DNA of 64,000 bases from Lentinus brumalis (GCA_001792895.1 MARA01000029.1:62001-126000), one strand, 5' to 3'. Counted from the first letter of the stretch, positions 11,937-25,722 are shown. The notes: generated by a model not told the origin, from the sequence alone. Program-made: numbers and translations.

Positions 11937-12882
11937 CTGACGGTGTCCCTGGAAAGAGCTCCTGGCGACGTCAACCGCGTTGGGAACGGTGCAGGCTCGC
12001 CGCACATAGCCTCGGCCGGGATGGGAGGTCGGGATCATTGGGAGAGCGAGGCGGGACATGGTGAGCGTCGGTCTGGAATCGCCGCTGAGGGACACGTCAG
12101 CAACGATTCTGGAGTGTGCTGGAAAGGTACGTACCTCATTACACGGGGGCTGCATAGTCGTGGAGTCAAGTGCGCTGTCTGCACGTCTTCGTCGACGACG
12201 TCGTGGGCTGCAGAGGACGGCATCATGTTCAATGTCGTGGCCATGGGCGACGAGGGGAGAGACGAATATGTACGTACCTTTGCCCTCGGAATCACAATTG
12301 GCTTCGCCGAACAACTCGTGGGCGAGAGTGTGTGTGCCGCTCCAACAGCGACTGTGAGGGTCGGGGACAGTAGTCCATAGCGCAACAAAGAGGACGCGGA
12401 GAGAGGAAGGACGGTGAGGATGGGGACTCGGAGTGCGTCGTGGCAGGAGGAGGGTGAGATGAGACTCCGACGCTGGGCTCCGGGCCCAGATTGCGATTGT
12501 GCGTCTCCGGGGGACGCGGGCAAGATCAAGGTGGTTAGCGAGGTTCTCACCGCTTCTCCGGCGGCCTTGTTTCTCCGTCGGTACGTCCCGGGCGTTCGCT
12601 CAAGCTCGTCCGACTTCACAGATACTGCTCTCGGCGACATGCATATACTCTGTGCAGTTTCGATACCTCTCAGTTGGAACTCGAACTCGGGGAGGAGTGT
12701 CCATGGAGAACTTGTATCGTGCATATGAAGTCCTGGCAGAGAGGTGAGTCCGACACAGTCCAGCTGACTACAGTCTCCTTGCGTCGCCGTCGGAGATTGC
12801 AGAACGGCTGCTGAACGATGGCGCAGCCAGGGAATTTGATGCCGCGGCTCATGTACAGTATTCTCACGTCGGGCGATATTGA
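11937..12882 (+). CDS. Putative spliced gene, 3' exons (unit B copy)
   Basis: Copy of the candidate at 1936-2881, displaced by 10001 bp. All five exon blocks and their splice sites are unchanged. Confidence 0.3.
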
Positions 12883-14691
12883 ATATTGCCGACCAGCATT
12901 CTCATCCGTGCACCCTACTGAAGTCACTCTCAGAGCTCCCCCAGCTCGGTGTACTCACTCTGCATCCAACCAGCTGAGCCTGCTTGCTGAGCATCTTCGA
13001 GCAGTATTCTGAGTATTAGGATGAGGAATGAACAGTCCGTAACACAAGCAAAATTCCGAGGCTGTCCGTGAGGCCGCAGAACTTCTCAAGGACCCCGGAC
13101 GTCCAGGAACGCGCAGACGTGCACCCACAGCATAGAATGCACTGCACTGCATGGCGTTGTGGATCCTTGATGTGAACTCTGTTCATCATCATGCATTCTA
13201 TGCAGTTGCAGTTTCGCTCTCTTGAAACTTTTCATAATATTCGGAAAGCCACACTGAAAGATCCTCAAGACGTCGCACTGTTCCAGTCTCCAAGGAGCTC
13301 GTTCTGTCTCTCGCAGGTCATGGCGGCGGTATGCGTTGAATACCGCACTCTCACGACAATATTGCGCGGTGATTGGTGTACCAGTCGCCACACTCATCGC
13401 TAGCCGCCTATGGTTCCTCCCAGGGACCCCGGGCATCCAGGACAAACCAATGTAGATGTGTGCGTTCAGTTTGAGCTCATTTTTCAGAGACAGTTGTCAG
13501 TCATTCATTACTTATATCAAGTACCCTGCAGACTCCGCTAGTATTCCATCCCTACGCTGCTAGATAAACGAGCGCAGGTCCTGCTATGCTCTCCGCATCA
13601 CTGAGCCTTCCAGCGAGTGCGTACAACTGAAGAGAGCACCGCCGCCTGCGAAGGGTGAAGGGCCCGGGGGCGTGGGGACGTGCTCCGCCCGGATCGCCAA
13701 GAGGCTCGACGCTAGAGCCGACGATTTGCAAAGCCCCGGACCTCGGACTCGAGTATTATCGGTACCGAGTACTGCATGTCAGCCAATCAATCTCGCGAAC
13801 ATCTCCGCTATCTCCAGCTTCCGAAGGGCCAGAATGCATGCTCGAAGCTAATCTAGGATGAACGAGACTGTCAGCGAGGCCGAGCACGAGCACGGGCCTG
13901 TCTCTGCTGTCTGGAAAGATCTCCGGAACGCAAGAGTTCCAGGAATGAACCTCTCGATGCATACGCGGTGTACGGAGACGGAGACTCGAGAGACACAGCC
14001 CGGGCCCCGGACTTCAAGCCGAGGTCTTGCATTGTCCGAGTCATTCGTTTTTGGGTCCCAGATCTCCCGAGCGGATATTGCGCCCTCATGAGTTGATGTT
14101 ATAGACTTAGGTACGCGAAATCGTTTCATCCAGTGCACTGGAACTCGAGCGGCCGGACCTCTCTCTCACTGGCAGGCTGTTTGTCATGGACAACGGCGAC
14201 TCCGACGCTTCTGAGAGCAGTCAGATCATCAGTGCCAGCGTGCGTTCCATATGGACGTGTCTGCGGCACTGGCTGGACGATCCCCGGGAGGCGTTCAGGA
14301 CTCAAGAGCCTAGAGAATACGTATCACTGCCGGGGCACGCTCAAGAGCTTTCGGGGTCAGGGAGCGCGACGCGCGGGACTGGCAGACCAGAGCAGGGAGC
14401 CTGGGGTGCAGACCACGATGATGATTTGGCCACTTGGAGCCGGGGCCGGCGTCGCACTGTACGTTACCTACGTACGCTCGGATGCTCCGAGTCGCGCTTT
14501 GAACTTTCTACTACCACACAGTGGAACCGCGTCTGGTGTACGTTACCAATGTACGCGCGGATGCTCCGAGTCGCGCTTGCGCTTGCGCTTCTGGTGTGGT
14601 GCGACGGGGACGGACGGAGTTCTGGGTGCGCGAGGATCGTGTATCGAGAGTCGAGACATTCCAGGGCTAGCTAGTAGCCAGACTGGGACAT

Positions 14692-14697
14692 TAAGTA
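14692..14697. mobile_element. MITE excision footprint, unit B
   Basis: At the position of the MITE, unit B reads TA-AG-TA in otherwise identical flanks. This is the two TA copies of the target duplication separated by the last two bases of the element. Such a 2-nt scar is what Tc1-type transposases leave after a 2-nt staggered cut. A never-occupied site would carry a single TA. Confidence 0.85.
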
Positions 14698-15496
14698 CCA
14701 CTACGGTCCCGCTGCTGCCCTCTGTACAGAGTCCAGACAGGTTCGAGCATCGTCAGTCACGGTGCTGCTGCGTATGTAGTACTACTGGCAATCCAGTTCA
14801 ACCGGCCACAGGGCGAAGAGATCCTCGAAGCCTGAAGGAGGCTCTCCAGCCTGCATTCACGCGACGCCCGGGCGGAGACCGCCGCCCGTTCGCTTGCAAT
14901 TGGCGGTGTGCAAGTTCAGATTACAAGGTTACGAGTAACAAGTTACAAGGCACATGGTACGAGCGATCATGACGCCGCTCGGATCGCCCGCAGCGTGCTA
15001 GTATGTATTCATTGTGCAGTGTGCACACGCTCGCTACCCGACTTACATGTGCGGACTGCGTACGTACTGCGCCCCAGACCCAGGTGAGGGTACCTACCAG
15101 TAATCAGTTTACGCCGTCCTGTCCAGACGGCAGGAGCTGTGCGCACAGCGATGGTTTCGCGGGGACGGGGACATGCAGGACGGCGACGGCGACGGCGGTA
15201 CACGGAGGCTGCGGCGCAGAGCGAGAAGGACGGCGGAGCACGACGGACGACGGACGACGGCGAGAGATGCGCTTGCGACGTCGAGTGTCGGCTCGCGCCC
15301 TGGCGGACATGCACGGCCTTGGCCTGCCTTTCCTTGGCTGACTGTGTCCCGGGCGGCGGTGTGTGCGCCGCCGAGATCATGGGAGCAGGAGGCAGGAGGC
15401 AGGTCGGGTATTCGACGTTCGTCATCTGGAATTCGAGAGCGCGGCGGGACGTGTACGTCAGGGCGTACACGGCGGTCCACGGAGGCCGGCGAGGAT

Positions 15497-15530
15497 GGGG
15501 ATGGGGGATGGGGATGGGGATGGGTATAAG
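15497..15530 (+). promoter_or_regulatory. G-run tract with TATA box (unit B)
   Basis: Identical copy of the promoter-like tract of unit A, with TATAAG at 15525-15530, upstream of the second G-alpha fragment. Confidence 0.5.
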
Positions 15531-16472
15531 TACTGGCCTAGTACTTTGTTCGTCTGTCGTGTTCCATCCCTCGCTCTTCCTGTTTCTCTCCCCTCGCACA
15601 CTGCTGTCGGCCTCTGCATGGCTCGTCTTCTCCGCCTAGAGCGCGCGCAGCCGCTGTCCGCCGTCGCCCCGTGCGTCGTTCTGCTCGTCGTCGGCACCTG
15701 GTACAGGACACGGCGCACGACGGCACGCGCGCGCTGCCGGAAGATGCAGGTTCGGAGGGGACGATACGGTGCGTGTGCTGAAGACTCCGTTTGTTGCGGT
15801 GTTGCGTACTGACCGTCTCCGTGCACAGTGCTGGTCGTCCGCGACTTCTGCAAATGAGACGTGTCTGCAGCGCGTGACGAGGCGGAGTTGGACGCGGCCT
15901 GTGGCCGAGTTGCGTCTGGTGGGACGGTGCGTCGTGTTAGCTGTGGGTAGAAGCGGGCGTGCTTGTGAGGAGTCTGCGGTAGAGGCCATGGGCGAGGTTG
16001 ACGGCGGCGGTAGGAGTGCGCTACGTGGGTTATGCAGGAGCGGCTGTCGTGTACTGTATAGTAAGGAATACAATTATGATGTCAGTAATCGGTCTTGAGC
16101 GTGATGCGTAAGCTTGAGGAAGACGTAGAATGTGGGCTGAGCGGTCGCGTGTCCAGACGGGGAGCGCGGGACACAGTCGGCGAGGGCTAGATGAGCGGTG
16201 TGCGACAGCGGGGCAGCGGTAGAGCGAGACGGGAGCCGGACAGCCGTGTGTCGCGAGCGAGAGCGTCGTCATAGAGCACAGAGCAAGCGAGCAGCGGGGG
16301 TCTCAGCGCGCGAGGCCCGTATACAGCACCGTACAGTCTGCAGCCAGTACCGAGAGCGTGGCGGAGCCCCGGACACGGACGGGCCGGGGCCGGGAGGGCT
16401 GTGCAGAGGCCGGGGTTTGTGAGCGGGCACTGCAGCGAGGTCTGCACGTCTCCCTCTGACCTCGCTGCCCCG

Positions 16473-18745
16473 ATGGCTGCCGTCGCTGCCCGCTCCTTCT
16501 GGGCTGCGCCAGACCCCGACGACCCGCTCTCCAAGGCCCTCCAGCCGCCGATCGACGAGACCCCCGAGGAGCGCGCTGCCCGCATCCGCGAGCTCGAGGA
16601 CGCCGCCCGGGTCTCGCGCGAGATCGACGACGAGATTGCTGTCTCCAGGCGGGCGTACGACCGCAGGAAGAAGGCCATCAAGATTCTGCTGCTAGGTGCG
16701 TGCCCCGTCGTTGCTGTCCGCCCGTCCGCCGACGTGTCCGCAGGCCAGGCAGAGTCCGGCAAGAGCACGACCCTCAAGAGTGCGTCCCCCGCTTCGCTCT
16801 CCCGTGTCTCGCTCACGCCCCGCAGACTTCCAGCTTGCGTTCTCGCCCCAGCACTTCCACAAGGAGCGCGCCGCTTGGAAGACCATCATCCAGCTCAACC
16901 TCATCAGGTCAGTCCCGTACCTGTGTTCGCATTGCATTTCCCTCGTGCCTCCGCACCCAAGAGTCCCCAGCGAGTCCCCATAAATCATCGCCCCGTCCCC
17001 TCCCTCTTGTACTCGACGCACTGCGGATCCCCGCTCTCTGTCTACTGCACCTAGACGTGGGTTGTGCTTGTCAACGCCTCTTGTGGCTCCCGGTGCTGTG
17101 TCGATTGATCCCACTCCACACGCTACACGAAGCCCCCCCTTGTAGTTGCCAGGAGCCGTTCAGCAGAGAGTCCGGGGACGCGTACGATGTGCGAGTGGCG
17201 CTGTCGTGCCGTTCCCGGACTCGGCTGCGTACGCTTGCGTTGAGCTCGGCGGGTTCGAGCACAGTCGCATACTCCCGCCCGCAGTCGCACATATCCCCAC
17301 CGCATTCCCTCGGCAAGCAAGTCTTTGCGTCTCCAGACGTTCACCCATCTCCTCCACGCGTGCTCGAAGTCGTATGCTCCTCTCCTTCTCGCGTATTCCG
17401 ATGTGCTGTGCCCCGAATATCCCCAGTCGCCGTCTGTCCCACGTCGTCTCCCCAATCAGCTTGGTCGCGGTGAATACGGGCGCAGGGGAGTGCCGTCCAT
17501 CCTGCCCGCTTTCGCGCAGAGTCAGACGTTGCTCCGCATCACAAGGCGGGCTTGCTATCACGCTCCTCGTCGAGATGTGCGGGGGCAACTTCCCTTCGGT
17601 GCGCGCCCGTTAGGCTGATCGAAGCCCGCAGTCCTCCTTGGTCCCAGCCGCGGACGAGTGTCTCCGAGGCTTCAGTCAGGATTGAGAGGTGCGAGTCGCG
17701 AGGTGTGCATCCATCCGGCCTCCTGGAGCCGTGGGTGTGCGCCTTGCGACTGGTTGCGACGCCTTGCTCCGCCGTCCCCGAGGTCCCACCCGGACTTGTC
17801 TGTCTCGTTTCGCACCGCATGAACTGGGCGCGGCTCATCTGCATGTGGCGTCCCTGTGCGTCCCCGTGCTCCGGGTCTGTGTCTCATCTCTCGCGAGCAC
17901 GAGCACGAGGGGAGGCGAACGAATGATGGGCTCTGCTGACGGTGGCTGGCTGGTCTCTCGTCCTCCTCAGCTTCGAGATTTGTGGTATGCGCACGTGCTG
18001 GCGAGTGCTGGGTGTGAGTCGAGGATGCGTATCGCGTCGTGCGGTCCTTCGCTCTCGTCTCACGTTGATTTGAGCGCTGCGTCACTCCCGTGCTCGTGCT
18101 CGCTGGTATCACCCTCTTCTTCTCTGCCGGTTCACCCGTCGTTGTAGTCGCTAACGCTCCGCCTCCAGGAACATCAAACGGCTGCTCGAGATCCTGCAGG
18201 AGGAATGGGAGTCGTCGCTGCAGACGACGACCGCGTCCTCGATCGCAAAAGGCAAGGGCGTGGCTGGCCGCACGCCGTCGTCGCCCGGCGTCCGCTTCTC
18301 GACGTCCCCGCTCAACGACAACCACCGGCGGATCCGCATGCGCCTCTCCGCGCTGCTCCCGATCGAGGCCGAGCTCATGCGCAAGCTGATGCCCGATGGC
18401 GGCGCGGCAGACCGCGACGTGTGCGTGCGCGCGGGGAGCGGGTGGAAGGGCATCCTGACGGCGATCAGCGCGAACACGAGCACGGTCATGCCAGACCCGC
18501 CGACGAAGCCGCCGCTCGTGCTCGTCTCCGCGATGAAGGGCGCGCAGTCGCGGCCGAGTACGGGCGACGCGCGGTTCAAGGACAATCCGACGGCCGTGCT
18601 CGCCGCGTGCAGGGACGACATCGTCACGCTCTGGAGGACCAGATCGTGCAGGGCGTGCTCAAGAAGCAGAGTGCGCGCATACAGGACATGCCGTTGTGGG
18701 GGTCGATTACGGGGCTTTCGGTGTTGCGTCGGACGGCTGTACTAG
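16473..18745 (+). pseudogene. G-protein alpha subunit, truncated and frameshifted copy (unit B)
   Basis: Same 5' fragment as in unit A, with exons at 16473-16695, 16744-16779, 16826-16907 and from 18169. A missing G in the run at about 18633 shifts the frame before the truncation point at 18692. The product would be about 305 residues with an unrelated Arg/Cys-rich tail. The missing base lies in a zone rich in one-base deletions and may be a consensus error, but the 3' truncation is independent of it. Confidence 0.88.
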
Positions 18746-18874
18746 TCGCATGTGTAGACAGAGAATATATCTCGTTCCGAGCATATACGAGTGTGCTGCA
18801 AGGGCGGTGAGCGTGTCGCAGCCTCGTCTTGGGGTGCGGTGAAGGGCTGTGAATGCGGCGGAGAATGCCGTGGC

Positions 18875-19330
18875 GACTCGTAGCCTCGTGTTCGCGAAGC
18901 CCTTAGCCTCGCATCCCGGCAGCTCTGTGCAAGATCTCCCGGGACGATCGTCTGCCTTAGGGCACTACGAGGGGTATAGTACACAGTGGGAGGTGGTTCC
19001 TGTATGGTATGTCTTCGGGAGGCTGCCTTGCGGTGTGTGGGGCTGTCTGGCGGTGGAGAAGGCGTTGGGAGAACTTAGAGGAGGGCGGAGAGGACGAGGG
19101 GGGACTCGTAGCCTCGTGTTCGCGAAGCCCCTTAGCCTCGCATCCCGGGCAGCTCTGTGCAAGATCTCCCGGGACGATCGTCTGCCTTAGGGCACTACGA
19201 GGGGTATAGTACACAGTGGGAGGTGGTTCCTGTATGGTATGTCTTCGGGAGGCTGCCTTGCGGTGTGTGGGGCTTGTCTGGCGGTGGAGAAGGCGTTGGG
19301 AGAACTTAGAGGAGGGCGGAGAGGACGAGG
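18875..19330. repeat. 228 bp direct duplication at the start of unit C
   Basis: The segment 18875-19102 is repeated at 19103-19330; unit B has it once (from about 9150). The left copy has one-base deletions in C or G runs and at a GGGCTTG site, while the right copy matches the other unit exactly. The deletions continue left to about 18633. This pattern fits a poorly polished contig end joined without collapsing its overlap. Confidence 0.8.
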
Positions 19331-20544
19331 GGGCTGGGGAACGGTTTATGCAGGTCTCAGAACCGCTGTGACCCGAGACGAAGACGAGGAGAAGGAGTCC
19401 GGGGTGGTTAAGTCGAAGGAAGACGGAAGTCAAGCAAATGGCCACAGTTGTACTGAGAAGTCGACGAAAAGCATGGATTAAATACTGTCTACACATTTTA
19501 TCTACTCCAGCAACAACAGACACTACATTATCAACGCAATCCGTGTGCAGAATCCCGCGCGGGACTCGCGAACGCGTCGGGAGAGGTTCCGAGGCACGGG
19601 CGCTTAAACCACACTTGGCGGGCGCGCGCATCACTGCGTCTCTCTCTCTCTTACCACCATCTCGCTCTCGCTGAGTCTTTCTTCCTGGGCTTGTTTAACT
19701 ACAGCTCTGTACTTCTACGCACCTGCAGCTTGTGCTTGGCCCTCGGCAACCGCACTCTGGCCTTCGGCGACTTGACACTGGTTGGACCGCCGCGGACTCA
19801 TCGCGCTGCGGAGACTCGCGCTGGAAGCCTCACTAGAGAGCCCGGAAGCGCGATGCTAAGCCCGGGAGCGCTCCGAGGACACGGGATAGGGCTCTAAGAC
19901 AGGACTGGGAGACGGCGCACAAGGTAAGCTATTGTAAACTCGTGCACGAAACACGCGGTACGTACCATATTCCCCCGCGCAGCCAAGAGCGCACCTCCAC
20001 GACGAAGACAGCGCACATGCAAGTCCGCAAGCATGATGCGATGCCCCGTCGCTTTTGGCATGGCTGGGACATTGCGTCGGTAGGAGGAGCGTCGAGACTG
20101 TGCGATAGGTGAGCGGTGCGACATAGTGAGACGTAGGAGATACTGACCTTCTGCGTGCAGAGAGCCTGCAGGGATGGCTCGAGGCGCAGTCAGTCGCCGC
20201 CGCGGTGTTGTGCTTCGCGATCTGTGCGGTGCCCATTGTCACCAGGCGGTGGGAGTGGAAAGGACTGCTCCGGGATGTCGTGCTGGGTAAGACGGTGAGT
20301 CAGAGGTTGTACGAGGGTCGAGTAGACTTGTACTAACTTACAAGTTGCAGTATTCGTGCTTTTGGACGCGCAGATGCGCGTCGGTCGACGGCTGGCGCCG
20401 TCAGCCCGCGAGCGATGCGACGCCGCGTCGGCACTCACGGCGAGGAACTGTACAAGTCGCAATGCAGGTGAGTCATGGATGTGCGCATGGAGACGAACAG
20501 CACGCACCGAACTTTGCTGACCTTCTGACCCGACTCAAAAGTTG

Positions 20545-21455
20545 CCCGGGAGCTCGGATGCGTCGACGGCAGGTGCCCGGGAGACCTCACGATATGCCCG
20601 GGAGCGCTGGACACGGCGTGCAGCCCTCAGCGCACTCCGGAAGCGGCTGATAACGATTCCGACGGCGACCGCGGCGCCACAACTCGCGCTCCCAGCCGGG
20701 CTCGTCTGCGGCGGGCCCCTGGAGTGCAAAGCACCCGCTCCGCAATGCCTGGGTACGCGAGGAGTCAGCGGCGTGCTTGAAGGTCCAGAAGACATGGACT
20801 GACGTACACAGACATCCCAGCACGCACTTGAGCATGGCGACACGTCCTGGCCGATGACTGTTGCCATTAACCCGGGAGCGAACCGAGTGCCGCGCTTCTA
20901 CAAGATACAAGATAGGTGAGTCAAAGCTGCGTACAGCTCGAGGTACGCCACGTACCGAGCTTCGCTGAGTTTCATAGCCCGGGAGCGGGAGACGTCGACA
21001 TGAGATGGCCGGGAGGAGTTGCGACGTGCCCGGGAGTGCGGTGCTCGAGGTTCTGACTGCCCGGGAGCGAGGCGCAGGCCCTCAACGCATACCGGGAGAG
21101 GGCGAGACTTGCTGGATAGGTCGTCATGCAGGTGAGTAATAGGTGCGTACATCGAAAGAGGAGACTCGTACCAGCGGTTGCTGACATTCGGACGACTTGA
21201 AGCGAGTTGGCTAGGACGCATCGCGGGGCGTGGCATGGACATCGACACGACGAGCCCGAGACGCTTCGCTACATGCCCGGGAGCCATGCCCGGGAGGTGC
21301 TCGACACTCTCGGGCGACGTCCTATGCAACATGGACGAGTCTAGGAGCCGGAGTCTGCCATATTCGCGCTGGTCCGAGGACGCGACCGCGAGGCCATGGA
21401 TGGCGGCCGGCGAGAAGCCGGGAGAGCAACTCCCGTCGTGCACGTAAGCCGGGAG
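20545..21455. repeat. Phased CCCGGGAG motif array, unit C
   Basis: Same array as in units A and B. One G is missing just after the motif at about 20978, so the first 31 bp step of the second cluster is 30 bp here. Confidence 0.78.
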
Positions 21456-21897
21456 TGCTGAGTAGTGCGATGCGACGACCCGTCCGGTCTGTGAAGCAGA
21501 CGGTGAGTTCAATGTTCGCAGGTCAGTGGAGAATGAAAGACGACTCACGCATGTCCGCGGGCTCACGCAGTAGGTCTCCTTGTAGTCTGCTCTCGCCGCA
21601 CGTATGCTGTCTGCTAATGCGACGGCACCGCTCGTCTCCCGGCGTTGAGACAGAGTCTGTGAATGCGCACGCCAGCTGACCTCGGCGGCGACATTGCCCG
21701 GACTGCATCGGGCATCGGGCAGGCGTGCTCGTGAGGAGGAAGTCTGTCAAGGCGGCGCATCAGTCCGAGTTCCGCGTCGAGCATGTTTCAAGACGCATAC
21801 CTCATGCACGAGCAGGGCGCGCTGCGACATGGTGACGAGGAAGGACCGCGATTGTGAGGGCGGGGAGACTCCGGGGCTCGACACGCGGAAGATGTGA

Positions 21898-22843
21898 CTG
21901 ACGGTGTCCCTGGAAAGAGCTCCTGGCGACGTCAACCGCGTTGGGAACGGTGCAGGCTCGCCGCACATAGCCTCGGCCGGGATGGGAGGTCGGGATCATT
22001 GGGAGAGCGAGGCGGGACATGGTGAGCGTCGGTCTGGAATCGCCGCTGAGGGACACGTCAGCAACGATTCTGGAGTGTGCTGGAAAGGTACGTACCTCAT
22101 TACACGGGGGCTGCATAGTCGTGGAGTCAAGTGCGCTGTCTGCACGTCTTCGTCGACGACGTCGTGGGCTGCAGAGGACGGCATCATGTTCAATGTCGTG
22201 GCCATGGGCGACGAGGGGAGAGACGAATATGTACGTACCTTTGCCCTCGGAATCACAATTGGCTTCGCCGAACAACTCGTGGGCGAGAGTGTGTGTGCCG
22301 CTCCAACAGCGACTGTGAGGGTCGGGGACAGTAGTCCATAGCGCAACAAAGAGGACGCGGAGAGAGGAAGGACGGTGAGGATGGGGACTCGGAGTGCGTC
22401 GTGGCAGGAGGAGGGTGAGATGAGACTCCGACGCTGGGCTCCGGGCCCAGATTGCGATTGTGCGTCTCCGGGGGACGCGGGCAAGATCAAGGTGGTTAGC
22501 GAGGTTCTCACCGCTTCTCCGGCGGCCTTGTTTCTCCGTCGGTACGTCCCGGGCGTTCGCTCAAGCTCGTCCGACTTCACAGATACTGCTCTCGGCGACA
22601 TGCATATACTCTGTGCAGTTTCGATACCTCTCAGTTGGAACTCGAACTCGGGGAGGAGTGTCCATGGAGAACTTGTATCGTGCATATGAAGTCCTGGCAG
22701 AGAGGTGAGTCCGACACAGTCCAGCTGACTACAGTCTCCTTGCGTCGCCGTCGGAGATTGCAGAACGGCTGCTGAACGATGGCGCAGCCAGGGAATTTGA
22801 TGCCGCGGCTCATGTACAGTATTCTCACGTCGGGCGATATTGA
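21898..22843 (+). CDS. Putative spliced gene, 3' exons (unit C copy)
   Basis: Copy of the candidate at 1936-2881, displaced by 19962 bp. Exon blocks and splice sites are unchanged. Conservation among units says little by itself because the whole unit is nearly identical. Confidence 0.3.
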
Positions 22844-24654
22844 ATATTGCCGACCAGCATTCTCATCCGTGCACCCTACTGAAGTCACTCTCAGAGCTCC
22901 CCCAGCTCGGTGTACTCACTCTGCATCCAACCAGCTGAGCCTGCTTGCTGAGCATCTTCGAGCAGTATTCTGAGTATTAGGATGAGGAATGAACAGTCCG
23001 TAACACAAGCAAAATTCCGAGGCTGTCCGTGAGGCCGCAGAACTTCTCAAGGACCCCGGACGTCCAGGAACGCGCAGACGTGCACCCACAGCATAGAATG
23101 CACTGCACTGCATGGCGTTGTGGATCCTTGATGTGAACTCTGTTCATCATCATGCATTCTATGCAGTTGCAGTTTCGCTCTCTTGAAACTTTTCATAATA
23201 TTCGGAAAGCCACACTGAAAGATCCTCAAGACGTCGCACTGTTCCAGTCTCCAAGGAGCTCGTTCTGTCTCTCGCAGGTCATGGCGGCGGTATGCGTTGA
23301 ATACCGCACTCTCACGACAATATTGCGCGGTGATTGGTGTACCAGTCGCCACACTCATCGCTAGCCGCCTATGGTTCCTCCCAGGGACCCCGGGCATCCA
23401 GGACAAACCAATGTAGATGTGTGCGTTCAGTTTGAGCTCATTTTTCAGAGACAGTTGTCAGTCATTCATTACTTATATCAAGTACCCTGCAGACTCCGCT
23501 AGTATTCCATCCCTACGCTGCTAGATAAACGAGCGCAGGTCCTGCTATGCTCTCCGCATCACTGAGCCTTCCAGCGAGTGCGTACAACTGAAGAGAGCAC
23601 CGCCGCCTGCGAAGGGTGAAGGGCCCGGGGGCGTGGGGACGTGCTCCGCCCGGATCGCCAAGAGGCTCGACGCTAGAGCCGACGATTTGCAAAGCCCCGG
23701 ACCTCGGACTCGAGTATTATCGGTACCGAGTACTGCATGTCAGCCAATCAATCTCGCGAACATCTCCGCTATCTCCAGCTTCCGAAGGGCCAGAATGCAT
23801 GCTCGAAGCTAATCTAGGATGAACGAGACTGTCAGCGAGGCCGAGCACGAGCACGGGCCTGTCTCTGCTGTCTGGAAAGATCTCCGGAACGCAAGAGTTC
23901 CAGGAATGAACCTCTCGATGCATACGCGGTGTACGGAGACGGAGACTCGAGAGACACAGCCCGGGCCCCGGACTTCAAGCCGAGGTCTTGCATTGTCCGA
24001 GTCATTCGTTTTTGGGTCCCAGATCTCCCGAGCGGATATTGCGCCCTCATGAGTTGATGTTATAGACTTAGGTACGCGAAATCGTTTCATCCAGTGCACT
24101 GGAACTCGAGCGGCCGGACCTCTCTCTCACTGGCAGGCTGTTTGTCATGGACAACGGCGACTCCGACGCTTCTGAGAGCAGTCAGATCATCAGTGCCAGC
24201 GTGCGTTCCATATGGACGTGTCTGCGGCACTGGCTGGACGATCCCCGGGAGGCGTTCAGGACTCAAGAGCCTAGAGAATACGTATCACTGCCGGGGCACG
24301 CTCAAGAGCTTTCGGGGTCAGGGAGCGCGACGCGCGGGACTGGCAGACCAGAGCAGGGAGCCTGGGGTGCAGACCACGATGATGATTTGGCCACTTGGAG
24401 CCGGGGCCGGCGTCGCACTGTACGTTACCTACGTACGCTCGGATGCTCCGAGTCGCGCTTTGAACTTTCTACTACCACACAGTGGAACCGCGTCTGGTGT
24501 ACGTTACCAATGTACGCGCGGATGCTCCGAGTCGCGCTTGCGCTTGCGCTTCTGGTGTGGTGCGACGGGGACGGACGGAGTTCTGGGTGCGCGAGGATCG
24601 TGTATCGAGAGTCGAGACATTCCAGGGCTAGCTAGTAGCCAGACTGGGACATTA

Positions 24655-24921
24655 CTGTACCATTTCGAATGGTTCAACCAAGCCTGTGACATGTGACACC
24701 AAAATTTGGCCGTAAGTATTCGACCAGGAGGCCGGTGACAGGTGACACGGGCCAAATTTCGACCAAAATCAGGGCGCGCGACAGCGCGCCGCCCCCGGGA
24801 GGTCTTAGCGCCCGGAGAGTGGTTCCGACCAGCCTCGCTGTGACGTGTTACAGGCCCCCAATTTTCGACCAAATTGAGGGCCTGTTATGCGTGACTGGTC
24901 GAACCATTCGAAATGGTACAG
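24655..24921. mobile_element. MITE, Tc1/mariner-like, unit C
   Basis: Same element as in unit A at the same site, 267 bp because of one extra C in an internal C run. It is flanked by TA at 24653-24654 and 24922-24923. Confidence 0.9.
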
Positions 24922-25722
24922 TACCACTACGGTCCCGCTGCTGCCCTCTGTACAGAGTCCAGACAGGTTCGAGCATCGTCAGTCACGGTGCTGCTGCGTA
25001 TGTAGTACTACTGGCAATCCAGTTCAACCGGCCACAGGGCGAAGAGATCCTCGAAGCCTGAAGGAGGCTCTCCAGCCTGCATTCACGCGACGCCCGGGCG
25101 GAGACCGCCGCCCGTTCGCTTGCAATTGGCGGTGTGCAAGTTCAGATTACAAGGTTACGAGTAACAAGTTACAAGGCACATGGTACGAGCGATCATGACG
25201 CCGCTCGGATCGCCCGCAGCGTGCTAGTATGTATTCATTGTGCAGTGTGCACACGCTCGCTACCCGACTTACATGTGCGGACTGCGTACGTACTGCGCCC
25301 CAGACCCAGGTGAGGGTACCTACCAGTAATCAGTTTACGCCGTCCTGTCCAGACGGCAGGAGCTGTGCGCACAGCGATGGTTTCGCGGGGACGGGGACAT
25401 GCAGGACGGCGACGGCGACGGCGGTACACGGAGGCTGCGGCGCAGAGCGAGAAGGACGGCGGAGCACGACGGACGACGGACGACGGCGAGAGATGCGCTT
25501 GCGACGTCGAGTGTCGGCTCGCGCCCTGGCGGACATGCACGGCCTTGGCCTGCCTTTCCTTGGCTGACTGTGTCCCGGGCGGCGGTGTGTGCGCCGCCGA
25601 GATCATGGGAGCAGGAGGCAGGAGGCAGGTCGGGTATTCGACGTTCGTCATCTGGAATTCGAGAGCGCGGCGGGACGTGTACGTCAGGGCGTACACGGCG
25701 GTCCACGGAGGCCGGCGAGGAT

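Larger units (their letters stand above)
8959..18692. repeat. Tandem repeat unit B (complete)
   Basis: Complete unit, 9734 bp, running from the novel junction after the first G-alpha fragment to the equivalent junction after the second. It is collinear with units A and C. It is the only copy lacking the MITE, where a 2-nt footprint remains at 14694-14695. It has several one-base homopolymer changes relative to A and C, for example near 15594, 16705, 17356, 17775 and 18633. Confidence 0.95.
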
